64,000 nt of DNA, from positions 1,798,001 through 1,862,000 of the forward strand of contig NZ_CP119809.1 of the NCBI RefSeq assembly GCF_029338395.1, in the 5' to 3' direction. The position numbers and the translations under genes are program-made. The DNA is from Halorussus caseinilyticus. GTDB lineage: Archaea; Halobacteriota; Halobacteria; Halobacteriales; Haladaptataceae. Position 1 is the stretch's first letter. Every line of letters begins with the position of its first letter. A model generated the notes under the pieces. It was given only the letters and a program-made list of their open reading frames with translations. It was not told where the DNA came from and searched no databases. This document shows positions 26,114-35,410 of this stretch, piece by piece.

Positions 26114-28095
26114 GAGACCGACCCCGAACCGAGAAGGCAGCCGAACCGTTGCGGGAACCGGCCGACGAAGCCCGGAATCTGGCCCACAAACTCGGACTCG
26201 ACCCCTACGACGTGAACTACTGGGTGGTCGATTACGACGAGATGAACGAACTCATCGCGTACAACGGCTTCCAAGAGCGCTACCCCCACTGGCGGTGGGG
26301 CATGCAGTACGACCGCCAGCAGAAGCAGGGCCAATACACCGGCGGGAAGGCCTTCGAAATCGTCATCAACGACGACCCGTCCCACGCCTTCCTGCAGGAG
26401 TCCAACGCCGTGGCCGACCAGAAGGCGGTCATCACCCACGTCGAGGCCCACGCCGACTTCTTCGCCAAGAACCGGTGGTACCGGATGTTCGCCGACGAGT
26501 TGGACGCCGCGGCGATGCTGGAACGCCACGCTCGGCGCATCGAGGAGTACATGTCCGACCCGGAAATCGACCGCGAGGCGGTCGAGCAGTGGATAGACAG
26601 CGTGCTGTGTCTGGAGGACAACATCGACCAGCACGAACCGTTCAAGCGCCAGTTCGAGCGCGAGGACGACGACGAAGACGAGATGCCCGACGACGAGTTG
26701 GCCGAGCGACTCGAAGAGATGGACCTCTCCGACGAGGTGAAACAGCAGGTGTTCGACGAGGAGTGGCTAGACGAGCAGGCCGACGCCGCCGAACTCGACG
26801 AACCCGAGAGAGACGTGCTGGCGTTCCTCCGGGACCACGGCAAGGCCTACGACGAGGAGTCGGGCAAGGCCGAGGAGATGACCGAGTGGCAGAAGGAGAT
26901 TCTGGAGATGCTTCGAGCGGAGTCGTACTACTTCGCGGCCCAGAAGCTGACGAAAGTGATGAACGAGGGATGGGCCGCGTATTGGGAATCGGCTATGATG
27001 GGCGAAGAGGCGTTCGCGGGCGACGACGAGTTCCTGCTGTACGCCGACCATCAGGCGCGGGTCCTGAACTCGCCGGGACTCAACCCCTACCAGCTCGGCA
27101 AGGAACTCTGGGAGTACATCGAGAACACCGAGAACCGCCGGGAGGTCTGCCGGAAACTCCTCCGGACCGAGGGCGTTACGTGGCGCAACTTCCACGACAC
27201 GGTGGACTTCGACCGAGTGCAGGAGTTGCTCGCGCCCGACCCCAGAATCGACGGCATCGACCCCGAGAGTCTGGACGAGTTGGACGCGCTCGCACCTGAG
27301 AAAGTGGACGAAGAAAATCTAGAGAAGGCTAAGAACAATGAAATTGATGTCGAGAGCTATCCGTGGAAGGTTCTGACCTACGAAGGACTGGCCGAGCGCC
27401 ACTTCTCGCTGTGCAAGCGCCAGAACCGCGGGTTCCTGCGGTCGGTCTCTCAACAGGACTTAGAGCAGTTCGCGCGCTACATCGTGGACGACGCGCGCTT
27501 CGAGTCCGTCGAGCAAGCCATCGCGGACGTGGACTACACCACCGGATGGGACAAGATGCGCGACGTTCGGGCGTCGAACAACGACGTGACCTTCCTCGAC
27601 AGCTATCTGACCCAAGAGTTCGTCACGGACAACCAGTATTTCACCTACGAGTTCAGTCAGACCACGGGCGACTACAGAGTCGCCAGCACGGACTACGAGG
27701 ACGTGAAGAAGAAACTGATGCTCCAGTTCACGAACTTCGGTAAACCGACCGTCGCGGTGTACGACGGCAATTACAACAACCGTAACGAGTTGTTGCTCGG
27801 CCACCACTACAACGGCGTGATGCTCGACATCGAGCAGGCCAAGCGGACCTTGGAGCGCGTGTTCGACCTGTGGGGTCGGCCGGTGAACCTCAAGACCATC
27901 GTGAAGGAGGTGGACGACCGGGACGCCGAAATCGCCCGACGGCGCGACCGCGAACCGGAACCCGAGGAGGTCGGCAAACTCCTGCGCTACGACGGCGAGA
28001 CGTTCACGATGGAGGACTTGAAGTGGAGCGAAGTCGAGGACATCGCCGCGACCGAAGTGGACTACGACACCAAGCCGGAAGACTGGTTGGCGTAG
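26110..28095 (+). CDS. SpoVR-like family protein
   Basis: 661 residues, ATG overlapping the YeaH stop by 4 bases. Diagnostic blocks: [33 protein letters not shown] near the N-terminus, [15 protein letters not shown], and [14 protein letters not shown] with [17 protein letters not shown] later. A Glu/Asp-rich insertion (about 190-240) is typical of halophile proteins. In spore formers it acts in cortex assembly; elsewhere it is a PrkA-operon stress protein. Its presence in a non-sporulating archaeon supports a general, spore-independent role. Confidence 0.94.
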   Translation: MRDRPRTEKAAEPLREPADEARNLAHKLGLDPYDVNYWVVDYDEMNELIAYNGFQERYPHWRWGMQYDRQQKQGQYTGGKAFEIVINDDPSHAFLQESNAVADQKAVITHVEAHADFFAKNRWYRMFADELDAAAMLERHARRIEEYMSDPEIDREAVEQWIDSVLCLEDNIDQHEPFKRQFEREDDDEDEMPDDELAERLEEMDLSDEVKQQVFDEEWLDEQADAAELDEPERDVLAFLRDHGKAYDEESGKAEEMTEWQKEILEMLRAESYYFAAQKLTKVMNEGWAAYWESAMMGEEAFAGDDEFLLYADHQARVLNSPGLNPYQLGKELWEYIENTENRREVCRKLLRTEGVTWRNFHDTVDFDRVQELLAPDPRIDGIDPESLDELDALAPEKVDEENLEKAKNNEIDVESYPWKVLTYEGLAERHFSLCKRQNRGFLRSVSQQDLEQFARYIVDDARFESVEQAIADVDYTTGWDKMRDVRASNNDVTFLDSYLTQEFVTDNQYFTYEFSQTTGDYRVASTDYEDVKKKLMLQFTNFGKPTVAVYDGNYNNRNELLLGHHYNGVMLDIEQAKRTLERVFDLWGRPVNLKTIVKEVDDRDAEIARRRDREPEPEEVGKLLRYDGETFTMEDLKWSEVEDIAATEVDYDTKPEDWLA

Positions 28096-28152
28096 TCCGC
28101 AGAATCGGTCCTACAGAGCGATTCTGCGTCGTCGGACGCCACCTTCGGTCGT

Positions 28153-28692
28153 CTACCAACTCAACTCGAAGGCGTACTTCTCGTCGTCGCGCGCGTCGGT
28201 CTCCGACACGTTCGGGAACACCGAGTCCGACGTGAATTCCTCTAACATGCCCTCGAAGAGACCCTCGATGCACGCACGCGGATAGGGAAAGTTCTCGGTG
28301 ACGGCACCGCGCGCTTCCCGGTCGCCCGTCTTCTCGAACCGGTAGCGGCCGATTATACTCTCGGGGGCATCGCCGTAGACTTCCGCGTGCGTCTCGTTGA
28401 GAACATCAAATCCGCTCTCAACGGAGTCGATTCCCGGCGGCCAATCGACGGTTTCGATGACTCGTATCCCAATCTTTCGAGTCGTCGTAGAGCCGATTTC
28501 GTCGGTAATCTGCTCGAACGCGTTTACGAACGCGTCGGCCGGATACGCTTCGTCCGCCGACGGTTCCGAGATACCGTTTTCTTCGAGGAACGTGCGCGCT
28601 CTGTCCTCGAACGCCGGGGATACGTCGGCTACGGCTTCTATGAAGGCGATTGCGAACTTCCCGTCTAGCTTCACCTCTTCGGAATCTTGCAT
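28153..28692 (-). CDS. Small soluble sensor-like protein, family not recognised
   Basis: 179 residues. A helical N-terminus (FAIAFIEAVADVSPAFEDRARTFLEE) precedes a conserved-looking core: YPADAFVNAFEQITDEIG, IGIRVIETVDWPPGI, RYRFEKTGDREARGAVTENFPYPRACIEGLFEGMLEEF. The order of motifs is loosely like V4R/HNOB-type small-ligand domains or DUF2378, but I cannot assign it. No membrane segment or cysteine pattern. A TATATTTATCTA promoter-like stretch lies directly upstream (28690-28703). Confidence 0.6.
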   Translation of the reverse strand: MQDSEEVKLDGKFAIAFIEAVADVSPAFEDRARTFLEENGISEPSADEAYPADAFVNAFEQITDEIGSTTTRKIGIRVIETVDWPPGIDSVESGFDVLNETHAEVYGDAPESIIGRYRFEKTGDREARGAVTENFPYPRACIEGLFEGMLEEFTSDSVFPNVSETDARDDEKYAFELSW

Positions 28693-28785
28693 ATATTTAT
28701 CTACATTATTGGGCGTACAAAAACGCTCTGATGTGTGAGTGAGTATTCATTTCTGCGGTCGGAGACAGGATACTCCGCCTCTCCC

Positions 28786-29358
28786 TCACTCCCCGTGCCG
28801 GGTGAAGTTCCCGAGCAAGCGGTCGCCGAACGCGAGGACGAGGAGTGCGCCGACCATGTTGAACACGAGGTCGAGTAGCGTGTCTTTCCTGCTGTAGGTC
28901 ACGAGAATCGGTTCGATGCCGAGGCGACGCGACACCGCGTGGATGGCGTACTCCAGCAGTTCCCACAGCAGTCCGGCGAAGACGACGACGGCTAGAACCC
29001 GCGGCGCGGGGTCCCTGCCGCGGCGGTCGGCGGCGGCGTGGACGAATCCGGCGAGAATCGTGGTCGAGAGCGTGTGGGTCACGTGGTCCCACCACCACGT
29101 GTCGTCGTACGGTCCGAGCATCCCGATGGCGTGGGCGAGCATCGCAATCCCGGCGTAGACGCGTTGCCACGGCCGGAACTCCACGCCGTACCAGCGTTCG
29201 ACGGCGCTCGGGAAGAACGTGGCCGCTAGCGCGACGACGGCGTTGACGATAGCGCCCGGATTTCGGCGGCGGAATCCCTCTCCGAACACGGCGACGAGTC
29301 CGTATCTGATGGCTCGCTCTGCGGTTCGCGCCACCGCGGTCCGCGTGGTCCGACTCAT
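28786..29358 (-). CDS. DUF2238 / YjdF-like membrane protein
   Basis: 190 residues from the ATG at 29358. About five membrane segments are visible, with the family-like WWWDHVTHTLSTTILAGFVHA, LLWELLEYAIH and TLLDLVFNMVGALLVLAF motifs. The polar Asp/His residues inside the membrane segments are characteristic. Function unknown. A longer frame upstream to 29526 reads non-family sequence and is rejected. It is divergent from archease with 144 bases between starts. Confidence 0.75.
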   Translation of the reverse strand: MSRTTRTAVARTAERAIRYGLVAVFGEGFRRRNPGAIVNAVVALAATFFPSAVERWYGVEFRPWQRVYAGIAMLAHAIGMLGPYDDTWWWDHVTHTLSTTILAGFVHAAADRRGRDPAPRVLAVVVFAGLLWELLEYAIHAVSRRLGIEPILVTYSRKDTLLDLVFNMVGALLVLAFGDRLLGNFTRHGE

Positions 29359-29502
29359 GCGTGTCGTCCGACCGTAGGTGTGGAACCGGGAAATAGGTTC
29401 GTCTACGCTCCGGGAGGCGACTTTCGGGACGGTCGGAGAGCGACGGGTTCCGACACCGACGAGATAGCGAAACCTTTCCCGCGGCGTTCCGTGGGTAGCA
29501 GT

Positions 29503-29928
29503 ATGAGCTACGAACTCCGCGACCACACCGCAGACGTTGCGGTGGAAGCGACCGGTCGGAACCTCGGGTCGGTCTTCGCGGCCGCGGCAGACGGAATGGC
29601 CGCCGCGATGTGCGAGGACGTGCCCGAGTCCGGCGACCGGTTCGAACTCGACGTTCGGGCCGAAAGCCGCGAGGCACTGCTGTTCGACTACTTGGACGAA
29701 CTCATCTACGAGCGAGACGTGCGGGCGGTCCTGCCCGTCGAGAACGAGGCCGAAGTTCGGCGAGAGGACGGCGAGGACGGAACCGGCGAGTGGGCGGTGT
29801 CGGGGAGCGCCCGCGGCGTTCCACTCGGCGAGATTTCGGCCCGCGAAATCAAGGCCGTCACTTACTCCGAGATGGAACTGGCCGAAACCGACGAGGGATG
29901 GCGGGCTTACGTCGTGTTGGACGTGTAA
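29503..29928 (+). CDS. Archease
   Basis: 141 residues from the ATG at 29503. It contains DHTADVAVEATGRNL near the start, LFDYLDELIYERD, and the GVPLGEISAREIKAVTYSEMEL motif with Asp and Glu metal ligands. Archease speeds up multi-turnover RNA ligation by RtcB by promoting its guanylylation. The rtcB gene follows 0.8 kb downstream on the same strand, so a functional pair is present even though another gene intervenes. Confidence 0.95.
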   Translation: MSYELRDHTADVAVEATGRNLGSVFAAAADGMAAAMCEDVPESGDRFELDVRAESREALLFDYLDELIYERDVRAVLPVENEAEVRREDGEDGTGEWAVSGSARGVPLGEISAREIKAVTYSEMELAETDEGWRAYVVLDV

Positions 29929-29931
29929 AAA

Positions 29932-30627
29932 TTAATTTATTTGTTCAATTTGCAGATTAGTCCGTAACCGTTCACCGACCAATGTGTCGTCGTTGTCTTG
30001 ATTCCAGGCGGTGATTGTTACGGAATCGCCTTTGGAGAGACGAGCAATCGTCGATACCGGAACTGATTCCCAGTCTCCCTTCGGCGTCGTGGACCATCTC
30101 GCTTCATAATCCTCCCCGTTTATTTCTATTATAGTCACTACGTGGTCCCCACCGAGAGAGTTGTACGTGACGCTCGTCTTGATTTTGTACGTTCCTGCCG
30201 TCGGAGCGACGAATTCATTTGCTGTCGTATCGAATGCATTTAGCTCGTCCCACTCAACCGTGTCGAACTGAACTATCTCGTGCGTACTCTTAGCTATAGA
30301 CTGGTCGGACGAGAGATATACGGAAGTAGTACTATGCGTCGTCTCCGAAGCAGAACTACCAATCCCCGTTTCTATCCATTCACTACCGTTGTGCTTGTAG
30401 ATTTTCCCCGTGTCCTCGGCGAAAAACAACCAACCGCGAGAGCCGAGTCCTGATTTCTCGGCATCGTCACCCACGTATGCATCACGGAACTCCATGAGAT
30501 TGTGCGCAGATGCTGTTCCGCTGAATGCTGTTACGCCCGCACTTCCGGCGAGTGCCGCGCCGAGCGCCATGAGACTGCGACGCGAGAGCTTCGTTACATC
30601 GGAGTTGTCGTGGTTTCCTTTGACCAT
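29932..30627 (-). CDS. Tat-exported C1q/tail-fibre-like protein
   Basis: 231 residues. A twin-arginine signal (SRRSLMALGAALAG, 15-28) ends in AHN. Residues 63-90 read GWLFFAEDTGKIYKHNGSEW, a pattern seen in viral tail-fibre and structural proteins; residues 130-231 form a C1q/TNF-like beta-jelly-roll (AFDTTANEFVAPTAGTYKIK). It is AT-rich compared with all neighbours and lies alone, in reverse, between archease and rtcB, overlapping neither. It therefore looks like a recently acquired surface protein, perhaps of viral origin (inference). Confidence 0.7.
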   Translation of the reverse strand: MVKGNHDNSDVTKLSRRSLMALGAALAGSAGVTAFSGTASAHNLMEFRDAYVGDDAEKSGLGSRGWLFFAEDTGKIYKHNGSEWIETGIGSSASETTHSTTSVYLSSDQSIAKSTHEIVQFDTVEWDELNAFDTTANEFVAPTAGTYKIKTSVTYNSLGGDHVVTIIEINGEDYEARWSTTPKGDWESVPVSTIARLSKGDSVTITAWNQDNDDTLVGERLRTNLQIEQIN

Positions 30628-30734
30628 ACCTAATCATAAATACCTAAATATTTATACTTTTATAATTTATCTGTTTCTATGATATTTATGGGTTCGATAC
30701 CCCAGTATGTAATCTTATCTATTTTTGGCACGTC
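30628..30734. promoter_or_regulatory. AT-rich divergent promoter of the C1q-like gene and rtcB
   Basis: 107 bases, over 70% A+T by eye, with AAATACCTAAATATTTATACT and TTTATAATTTATC on one side and TATGATATTTATGGG on the other. It serves both gene starts. Its composition is far from that of the rest of the window, matching the AT-rich C1q-like gene. Confidence 0.5.
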
Positions 30735-33695
30735 ATGGAGCAAGACGAATGGCGAAACGTATTCCGGTCGGACGACGAACCAACGAGTATGACCGACGAC
30801 GACGCGAGAGATACCTACGAGGCGGGCGACGTTACGCTCCAGAAGGTCCGTGAGTACGTCTGGGAGATTCCACAAGAAGGAGACATGCGCGCTCCGGCGC
30901 GCGTGCTGGCGAGCGAGACCCTGCTCGACCAAATCGCCGACGACAAGACGCTCGAACAGTTGCGGAACTCGACGCACCTGCCGGGCGTCCGGAAGTACAA
31001 CGTCTGCATGCCCGACGGCCATCAGGGGTACGGGTTCCCGGTCGGCGGCGTGGCCGGAATCGACGCCGAGGAAGGCTGTATCTCCCCCGGAGCGGTCGGA
31101 TACGACATCAATTGCCTTTCGGGAGATTCGGAAGTCCTCTTACAAGACGGACGACGACGGGAAATTGCTGAACTCGCCAGTCGTTTCGAGAACGAAAGCG
31201 CCGTCGTTGCGGGTGAAGAGCTAACCGAATCCCAGATTCGCCTGTACACAGAGACCGACGACGAGACCGTTTACGAAGTTGAGACGGAAACGGGTGAGAC
31301 TGTCGAGGCGACCGCGGACCATCCCTTTTCCACTCCGGAAGGTATGAAAGAGCTTAGTGAGCTTTCGGAGGGCGACGAGATTTACACCCATCCTTTCGAG
31401 GGGGTTGCAGACGAAGACCCGGACGAGTTCGTCCTTCTCGACGAATCGGACTTCGAAGAAGAGAGCCAGCAACTCGTCCGCGTCTTGAAAGAGCGTGACG
31501 TTCTTCCCTTGAAGTCAACTGACTCCGAACTCGCGCCGCTTCTGAAATTAGTCGGCTTCCATACCGGTGACGGTGCTATCGGCCACGGTGGTCAGACGTG
31601 GTTCTACGGCGAACCAGCGGACCTCCGAGCGATTCAGGATGACATCCGACGGGTTGGATTCAAGCCGTCGAAAATCTACTCCCGTGAGCGAGACCACGAC
31701 ATCGACGGGACGGAGTTCACTCGAACGGAACACAGCGTTCGGTCCACTTCAAAAGCATTCCAGCGTCTTCTGGTGAAACTCGGCGCTCCCGAGGGGCGAA
31801 AAGTCGAGTCAGACTTTACTATCCCATCGTACCTCGACCGTCTCACGAACTGGCAACGCGCACTTTATCTCTCGGCATTCTTCGGTGCAGAGATGAGTGC
31901 CCCGTCAGCAATGGCCGACAAGAACCTCTACTGCCCGAAGGTTTCGCAGAACCGAACGGTAGAGAACGCCGAAGCGGGGCGACGATTCCTCGAAAAGATG
32001 GCCGACTACCTTGGTGAACTCGGAATTGAAACGAACGAAATCGAGTCGTTCGATACCGACTCGAACCGTAACCACGAGATGCGACGGTTCCGTCTCGGTA
32101 TTACGAACGACTCACAGAACCTCGTTCGGTTCTTCACGACTGTCGGCTACCGATACAACCGAGAAAAGCGGACGAAAGCAGTCTTAGCAACGCAGTATCT
32201 CAAGACGAAAGAGAAAGCCATCGAAAAACGCGAGCGCATCGCCGAGAAAGCAGTCGTACTTGCGGATGGAGGTACAGCGGTTTCTGAAATCAAGACTCAG
32301 TACGACATTAACGGTCGCTTCATCGAGCGAAGCGTCTGGAGTGGTCGAGACGGACGACCACGACCACCCGCGGACTTCCCCAGTTTTGAGGAGTTCTGCG
32401 AAGCAACGGAGGTTCAAGAGAACCTAACGGTCAAAACGACTATCGACTCGATTTCCGAAGCGGGTTCCGAGACTGTCTACGACATTGGTGTCGAACACGA
32501 TGCACACAACTTCGTCGCAAATCAGTTCGTCGTGTCTAATTGCGGCGTCAGGATGATGAAGACGAACCTCTCCTACGAGGACGTGCGGGGCCGCGAGGAG
32601 GAACTCGTGGACGCCCTCTTTGCGAACGTCCCGTCGGGTCTCGGCGGTGGCGGCATCGTGGAGGGCGACATCGACGCCGTGGACGCCATCCTCGACCGGG
32701 GGATGGAGTGGGCGCTCGAAGAAGGGTGGGCCGTCGAAGAAGACTTGGCCCACTGCGAGGACGAGGGCGTGCGCCACGATTCGAATCCCGCGAAGGTCTC
32801 CCAGAAGGCCAAGGACCGCGGGAAGAACCAAATCGGCAGTCTCGGGTCTGGCAACCACTTCCTCGAAGTTCAGCGCGTGACCGACACGTATCTGGACGAC
32901 GTGGCCGACGCCTACGGACTCGAAGAGGACCAAATCGTCGTCCTCATCCACTGCGGGAGTCGCGGGTTGGGCCATCAGGTGTGTACCGACTACCTGCGGG
33001 ACATCGAGAAGGCCCACGCGGGCCTGCTGAACCAGTTGCCCGACAAGGAACTCGCCGCCGCGCCCGCGGGGAGCCACCTCGCCGAGGACTACTACGACGC
33101 GATGTGCGCCTGCATCAACTTCGCGTGGGTGAACCGCCAACTCATCATGCACCGCGTCCGGCAGGTGTTCGAGAAGGTGTTCGGCCGCGACTGGGAGTCG
33201 ATGGAAATGGACCTGCTCTACGACGTGGCCCACAACATCGCCAAGAAGGAGACCCACACCGTGGAAGACGGCGAAGAGAGGGAGTTGTACGTCCACCGGA
33301 AGGGGGCGACTCGCGCGTTCCCCGCGGGCCACGAGGAAGTTCCCGGCGCGTACCTCGACGTGGGTCAGCCGATCATCATTCCGGGGAGCATGGGCGCGGG
33401 AAGCTACGTTCTCCGGGGCGGCGAGGAGTCGATGGACCTCACCTTCGGTTCGACGGCCCACGGCGCTGGCCGGACGATGAGTCGCACGCAGGCCAAGAAG
33501 GACTACTGGGGCGGCGACGTGCAGGACGAACTCGAACAGGAACACATCTACGTCAAGGCCCAGAGCGGCGCGACGGTCGCCGAGGAAGCGCCGGGCGTCT
33601 ACAAGGACGTGGACGAGGTGGTTCGGGTCTCAGACGCGCTGGGAATCGGCGACAAGGTGGCCCGGACGTTCCCGGTGTGCAACATCAAGGGGTGA
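30735..33695 (+). CDS. rtcB: RNA-splicing ligase RtcB, intein-containing
   Basis: 986 codons, of which 510 are extein. Extein N: KYNVCMPDGHQGYGFPVGGVA, then GYDIN (ends at residue 126). Extein C: CGVRMMK (from residue 603), the LGSGNHFLEV motif, HCGSRGLGHQV, AHNIAKKE, and FGSTAHGAGR with the guanylylated His. RtcB joins 2',3'-cyclic phosphate and 5'-OH RNA ends in tRNA splicing and repair, using Mn and GTP. The insertion lies exactly between Asn126 and the metal-binding Cys. In the Pyrococcus horikoshii numbering known from structural work this is Cys98, two residues after Asp95-Ile-Asn. The enzyme is dead unless the intein splices. Confidence 0.95.
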   Translation: MEQDEWRNVFRSDDEPTSMTDDDARDTYEAGDVTLQKVREYVWEIPQEGDMRAPARVLASETLLDQIADDKTLEQLRNSTHLPGVRKYNVCMPDGHQGYGFPVGGVAGIDAEEGCISPGAVGYDINCLSGDSEVLLQDGRRREIAELASRFENESAVVAGEELTESQIRLYTETDDETVYEVETETGETVEATADHPFSTPEGMKELSELSEGDEIYTHPFEGVADEDPDEFVLLDESDFEEESQQLVRVLKERDVLPLKSTDSELAPLLKLVGFHTGDGAIGHGGQTWFYGEPADLRAIQDDIRRVGFKPSKIYSRERDHDIDGTEFTRTEHSVRSTSKAFQRLLVKLGAPEGRKVESDFTIPSYLDRLTNWQRALYLSAFFGAEMSAPSAMADKNLYCPKVSQNRTVENAEAGRRFLEKMADYLGELGIETNEIESFDTDSNRNHEMRRFRLGITNDSQNLVRFFTTVGYRYNREKRTKAVLATQYLKTKEKAIEKRERIAEKAVVLADGGTAVSEIKTQYDINGRFIERSVWSGRDGRPRPPADFPSFEEFCEATEVQENLTVKTTIDSISEAGSETVYDIGVEHDAHNFVANQFVVSNCGVRMMKTNLSYEDVRGREEELVDALFANVPSGLGGGGIVEGDIDAVDAILDRGMEWALEEGWAVEEDLAHCEDEGVRHDSNPAKVSQKAKDRGKNQIGSLGSGNHFLEVQRVTDTYLDDVADAYGLEEDQIVVLIHCGSRGLGHQVCTDYLRDIEKAHAGLLNQLPDKELAAAPAGSHLAEDYYDAMCACINFAWVNRQLIMHRVRQVFEKVFGRDWESMEMDLLYDVAHNIAKKETHTVEDGEERELYVHRKGATRAFPAGHEEVPGAYLDVGQPIIIPGSMGAGSYVLRGGEESMDLTFGSTAHGAGRTMSRTQAKKDYWGGDVQDELEQEHIYVKAQSGATVAEEAPGVYKDVDEVVRVSDALGIGDKVARTFPVCNIKG
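31113..32540 (+). other. Intein with LAGLIDADG endonuclease inside RtcB
   Basis: 476 residues, starting with Cys (CLSGDSEVLLQDGRR). Block B is TADHPFSTPEG; a homing-endonuclease domain has LLKLVGFHTGDGAIG and ALYLSAFFGAEMSA as its two dodecapeptides with acidic residues retained; block F is IGVEHDAHNF; it ends VVSN. The +1 residue is Cys. The usual penultimate His is Ser, so Asn cyclisation must rely on other residues. Codon third positions contain more A/T than in the exteins, which fits horizontal homing. Confidence 0.93.
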
Positions 33696-33765
33696 CTCGG
33701 ACGAAGCGAACCCGCCGACCCCCTTGCCCGGAAGTTGATACGTCGGCCCACCGATTTTCCGAGCG

Positions 33766-34026
33766 ATGGCTCTGTTCGAAGCACTCCTCGTCTTCTTCGT
33801 CGGGTTCGTCTCGGGGAGCGTGGTCCGGTGGTTCGCGGGTCTGGCCGCAATCGTCGCCCTCGTCCTCGTCGTCCTCGGGACCACGACGCCCGACATCGCC
33901 CTCGTGAACCAAATCGTGGACCGGTACTACCTCGGCAACGAACTGCTGTTCATCTCGGGGTTCCTGTTCGGCATCGACGCCAAACCGACGAAGGAGGTCG
34001 TGGTCGAGCGCCGCACCGCCGAGTAG
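33766..34026 (+). CDS. Small membrane protein
   Basis: 86 residues: hydrophobic segments at about 5-22 (EALLVFFVGFVSGSVVRWF), 24-42 (GLAAIVALVLVVLGTT) and 57-69 (NELLFISGFLFGI), then a short charged tail. No family recognised. It starts 71 bases after rtcB on the same strand and may be read from its transcript. Confidence 0.65.
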   Translation: MALFEALLVFFVGFVSGSVVRWFAGLAAIVALVLVVLGTTTPDIALVNQIVDRYYLGNELLFISGFLFGIDAKPTKEVVVERRTAE

Positions 34027-34326
34027 GGAGACGGAAGTACCGTCGTTTCGGCATCGTTAGTAATCGTTAGACGCGTATTTTCAACGCTAAAGCAAACGAG
34101 ATTGTGTCCGAATCGGCGAGGACCGAGCGTTCGTCTCGGCCCTCGCCGTCGGCCAAACGTGGACCGACGCGCCGCCAGAGCGTAGCGGGTCGTCGGGCCG
34201 AGCGCGGCGGGACCGCGGCCGAGTTCGGACCGGGGCGCTCGCATAAGTTATACCGATTATTTTCTTACCCATCCCGTTTCCAACCCTATGGATTTATATA
34301 GATACGGCCCGTAGTATGTAGTACGC
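34027..34326. other. Non-coding gap
   Basis: About 300 bases with no supported gene. An AT-rich patch at 34283-34318 (GGATTTATATAGATACGG) precedes the next small gene and is probably its promoter; the middle is plain GC-rich DNA with short words such as CGGCCGAG. Confidence 0.5.
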
Positions 34327-34536
34327 ATGAACTACTACGACCTCATTCTCGGTCTGATTCCGCTCGCGCTCCTCGGCCTGACTGCCGTCCTCACGACTCT
34401 CGGGTTCGGTCTCACCACCGCCGTTCCGCTCGCTGGCACTGTCTCCGTCGGCATGATAGGCCACGCGATGTTCGCCCGGACCCCGACCGACGCGCCCGCG
34501 ACCGACGCGCCCGCGACTCCGACCGTCCGACAGTAG
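34327..34536 (+). CDS. Small two-TM protein with Pro/Thr tail
   Basis: 69 residues, MNYYDLILGLIPLALLGLTAV then TVSVGMIGHAMFARTP, ending in a duplicated DAPATDAPATPT tail. A common haloarchaeal type of short hydrophobic protein; family not named here. Its start follows an AT-rich promoter-like stretch by about 20 bases. Confidence 0.7.
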   Translation: MNYYDLILGLIPLALLGLTAVLTTLGFGLTTAVPLAGTVSVGMIGHAMFARTPTDAPATDAPATPTVRQ

Positions 34537-34650
34537 ACCGACCATCGTCCCCCTCTTCTCTCCGTTCCGTTTCCTGCTCGACTACTTCGACGCGCGTCGG
34601 CCGCTCGTCTGACGAATCTATTTGTGTCCGTGCTTCGGTGGGTTTCCAAT

Positions 34651-34821
34651 ATGAATCAGGACCACCTCGACATGGAGTCGGTCACGCTCGAACTCGGCGA
34701 GGAGGAACTCGAAGAAATCGACGACATCGCGTTCGCGGACCACCGGGACAACCGCGAGGCCGCGATACGCGAACTTCTCGACCGGTGGTTGAAACAGCGC
34801 GGGAGCGACGAGTCCGAGTGA
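34651..34821 (+). CDS. Ribbon-helix-helix-like small regulator
   Basis: 56 residues from the ATG at 34651. The VTLELGEEELEEIDDIA strand-helix followed by NREAAIRELLDRWLKQR is the ribbon-helix-helix pattern of small dimeric DNA-binding proteins, here unusually acidic. Target unknown. It is head-to-tail with the previous small gene and converges with the zinc-ribbon gene at 34844. Confidence 0.65.
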   Translation: MNQDHLDMESVTLELGEEELEEIDDIAFADHRDNREAAIRELLDRWLKQRGSDESE

Positions 34822-34843
34822 CGAGGTGCGAGCGCCGCGTGGT

Positions 34844-35194
34844 CTACGGCTTGAAGTCGAACCGCGGCCCGTCGTCGTCCGCGTCGTCCGAGTCGTCTAT
34901 CGACGGCCCTTCGACCGACGGCGGGACGAACGACCGGTCTTTCGGGTCAACCTCGCGGCCGTCCTCGAACTTCACGAAACTCAGGTAGTACACCTCGCCG
35001 CATCCCTCTCCGTCGGTCTCGTCGGCCCCGCAGACGATTTGCACGCCGTCGGCCGCCTCGAAGTCGTCGTAGGCGTCGGCGTACTCCCACCCGTCGAGCG
35101 GAGTCGGCGTGACGCACTTGTCGGCGAGATACCCCTCGCGGTCGAGCGCGGCGACGGCCCCGCATCGCGGGCAGTAGTACCGAACGTCGGTCAT
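34844..35194 (-). CDS. Zinc-ribbon hypothetical protein
   Basis: 116 residues. CPRCGAVAALDREGYLADKC near the start and CGADETDGEGCGEVYYL in the middle give four or more metal-binding cysteines; the C-terminal third is acidic (DDSDDADDDGPRFDF). Soluble, family not recognised. Upstream lies a 488-base non-coding stretch with a family-1 repeat. Confidence 0.7.
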   Translation of the reverse strand: MTDVRYYCPRCGAVAALDREGYLADKCVTPTPLDGWEYADAYDDFEAADGVQIVCGADETDGEGCGEVYYLSFVKFEDGREVDPKDRSFVPPSVEGPSIDDSDDADDDGPRFDFKP

Positions 35195-35330
35195 GGTCGG
35201 TGGTAGGCGCGGCGGCTACTTTCGACTGTTGCCTAGGCGCGGTCCTCGGTTCGTTCCCCACGTTCCTCAGTTCGTCTTTCTTTCACGGACCTCCGGGAAC
35301 CGGTTCCGAGACGCGAACTACTGCCGACGC

Positions 35331-35410
35331 CAATCATACCGCACCGCGACCGCCCCGCACCGCGGACCTCACACCTCCCCAACCTCGCGGTCGCTTCGCT
35401 CCCGCGTCCG
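35331..35410 (-). repeat. Dispersed intergenic element, family 1 (copy C)
   Basis: In the non-coding gap 35195-35682. The plus strand reads CCAATCATACCGCACCGCG, then CCGCCCCGCACCGCGG, then CACACCTCCCCAACC: the minus-strand order GGTTGGGGAGGTGTG...GCGGTCGCGGTGCGG matches copies B and D, and ACCGCA next to CCAATCATACCGC matches copy A. No gene is supported elsewhere in the gap; frames on both strands are short and of low quality. Confidence 0.6.
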
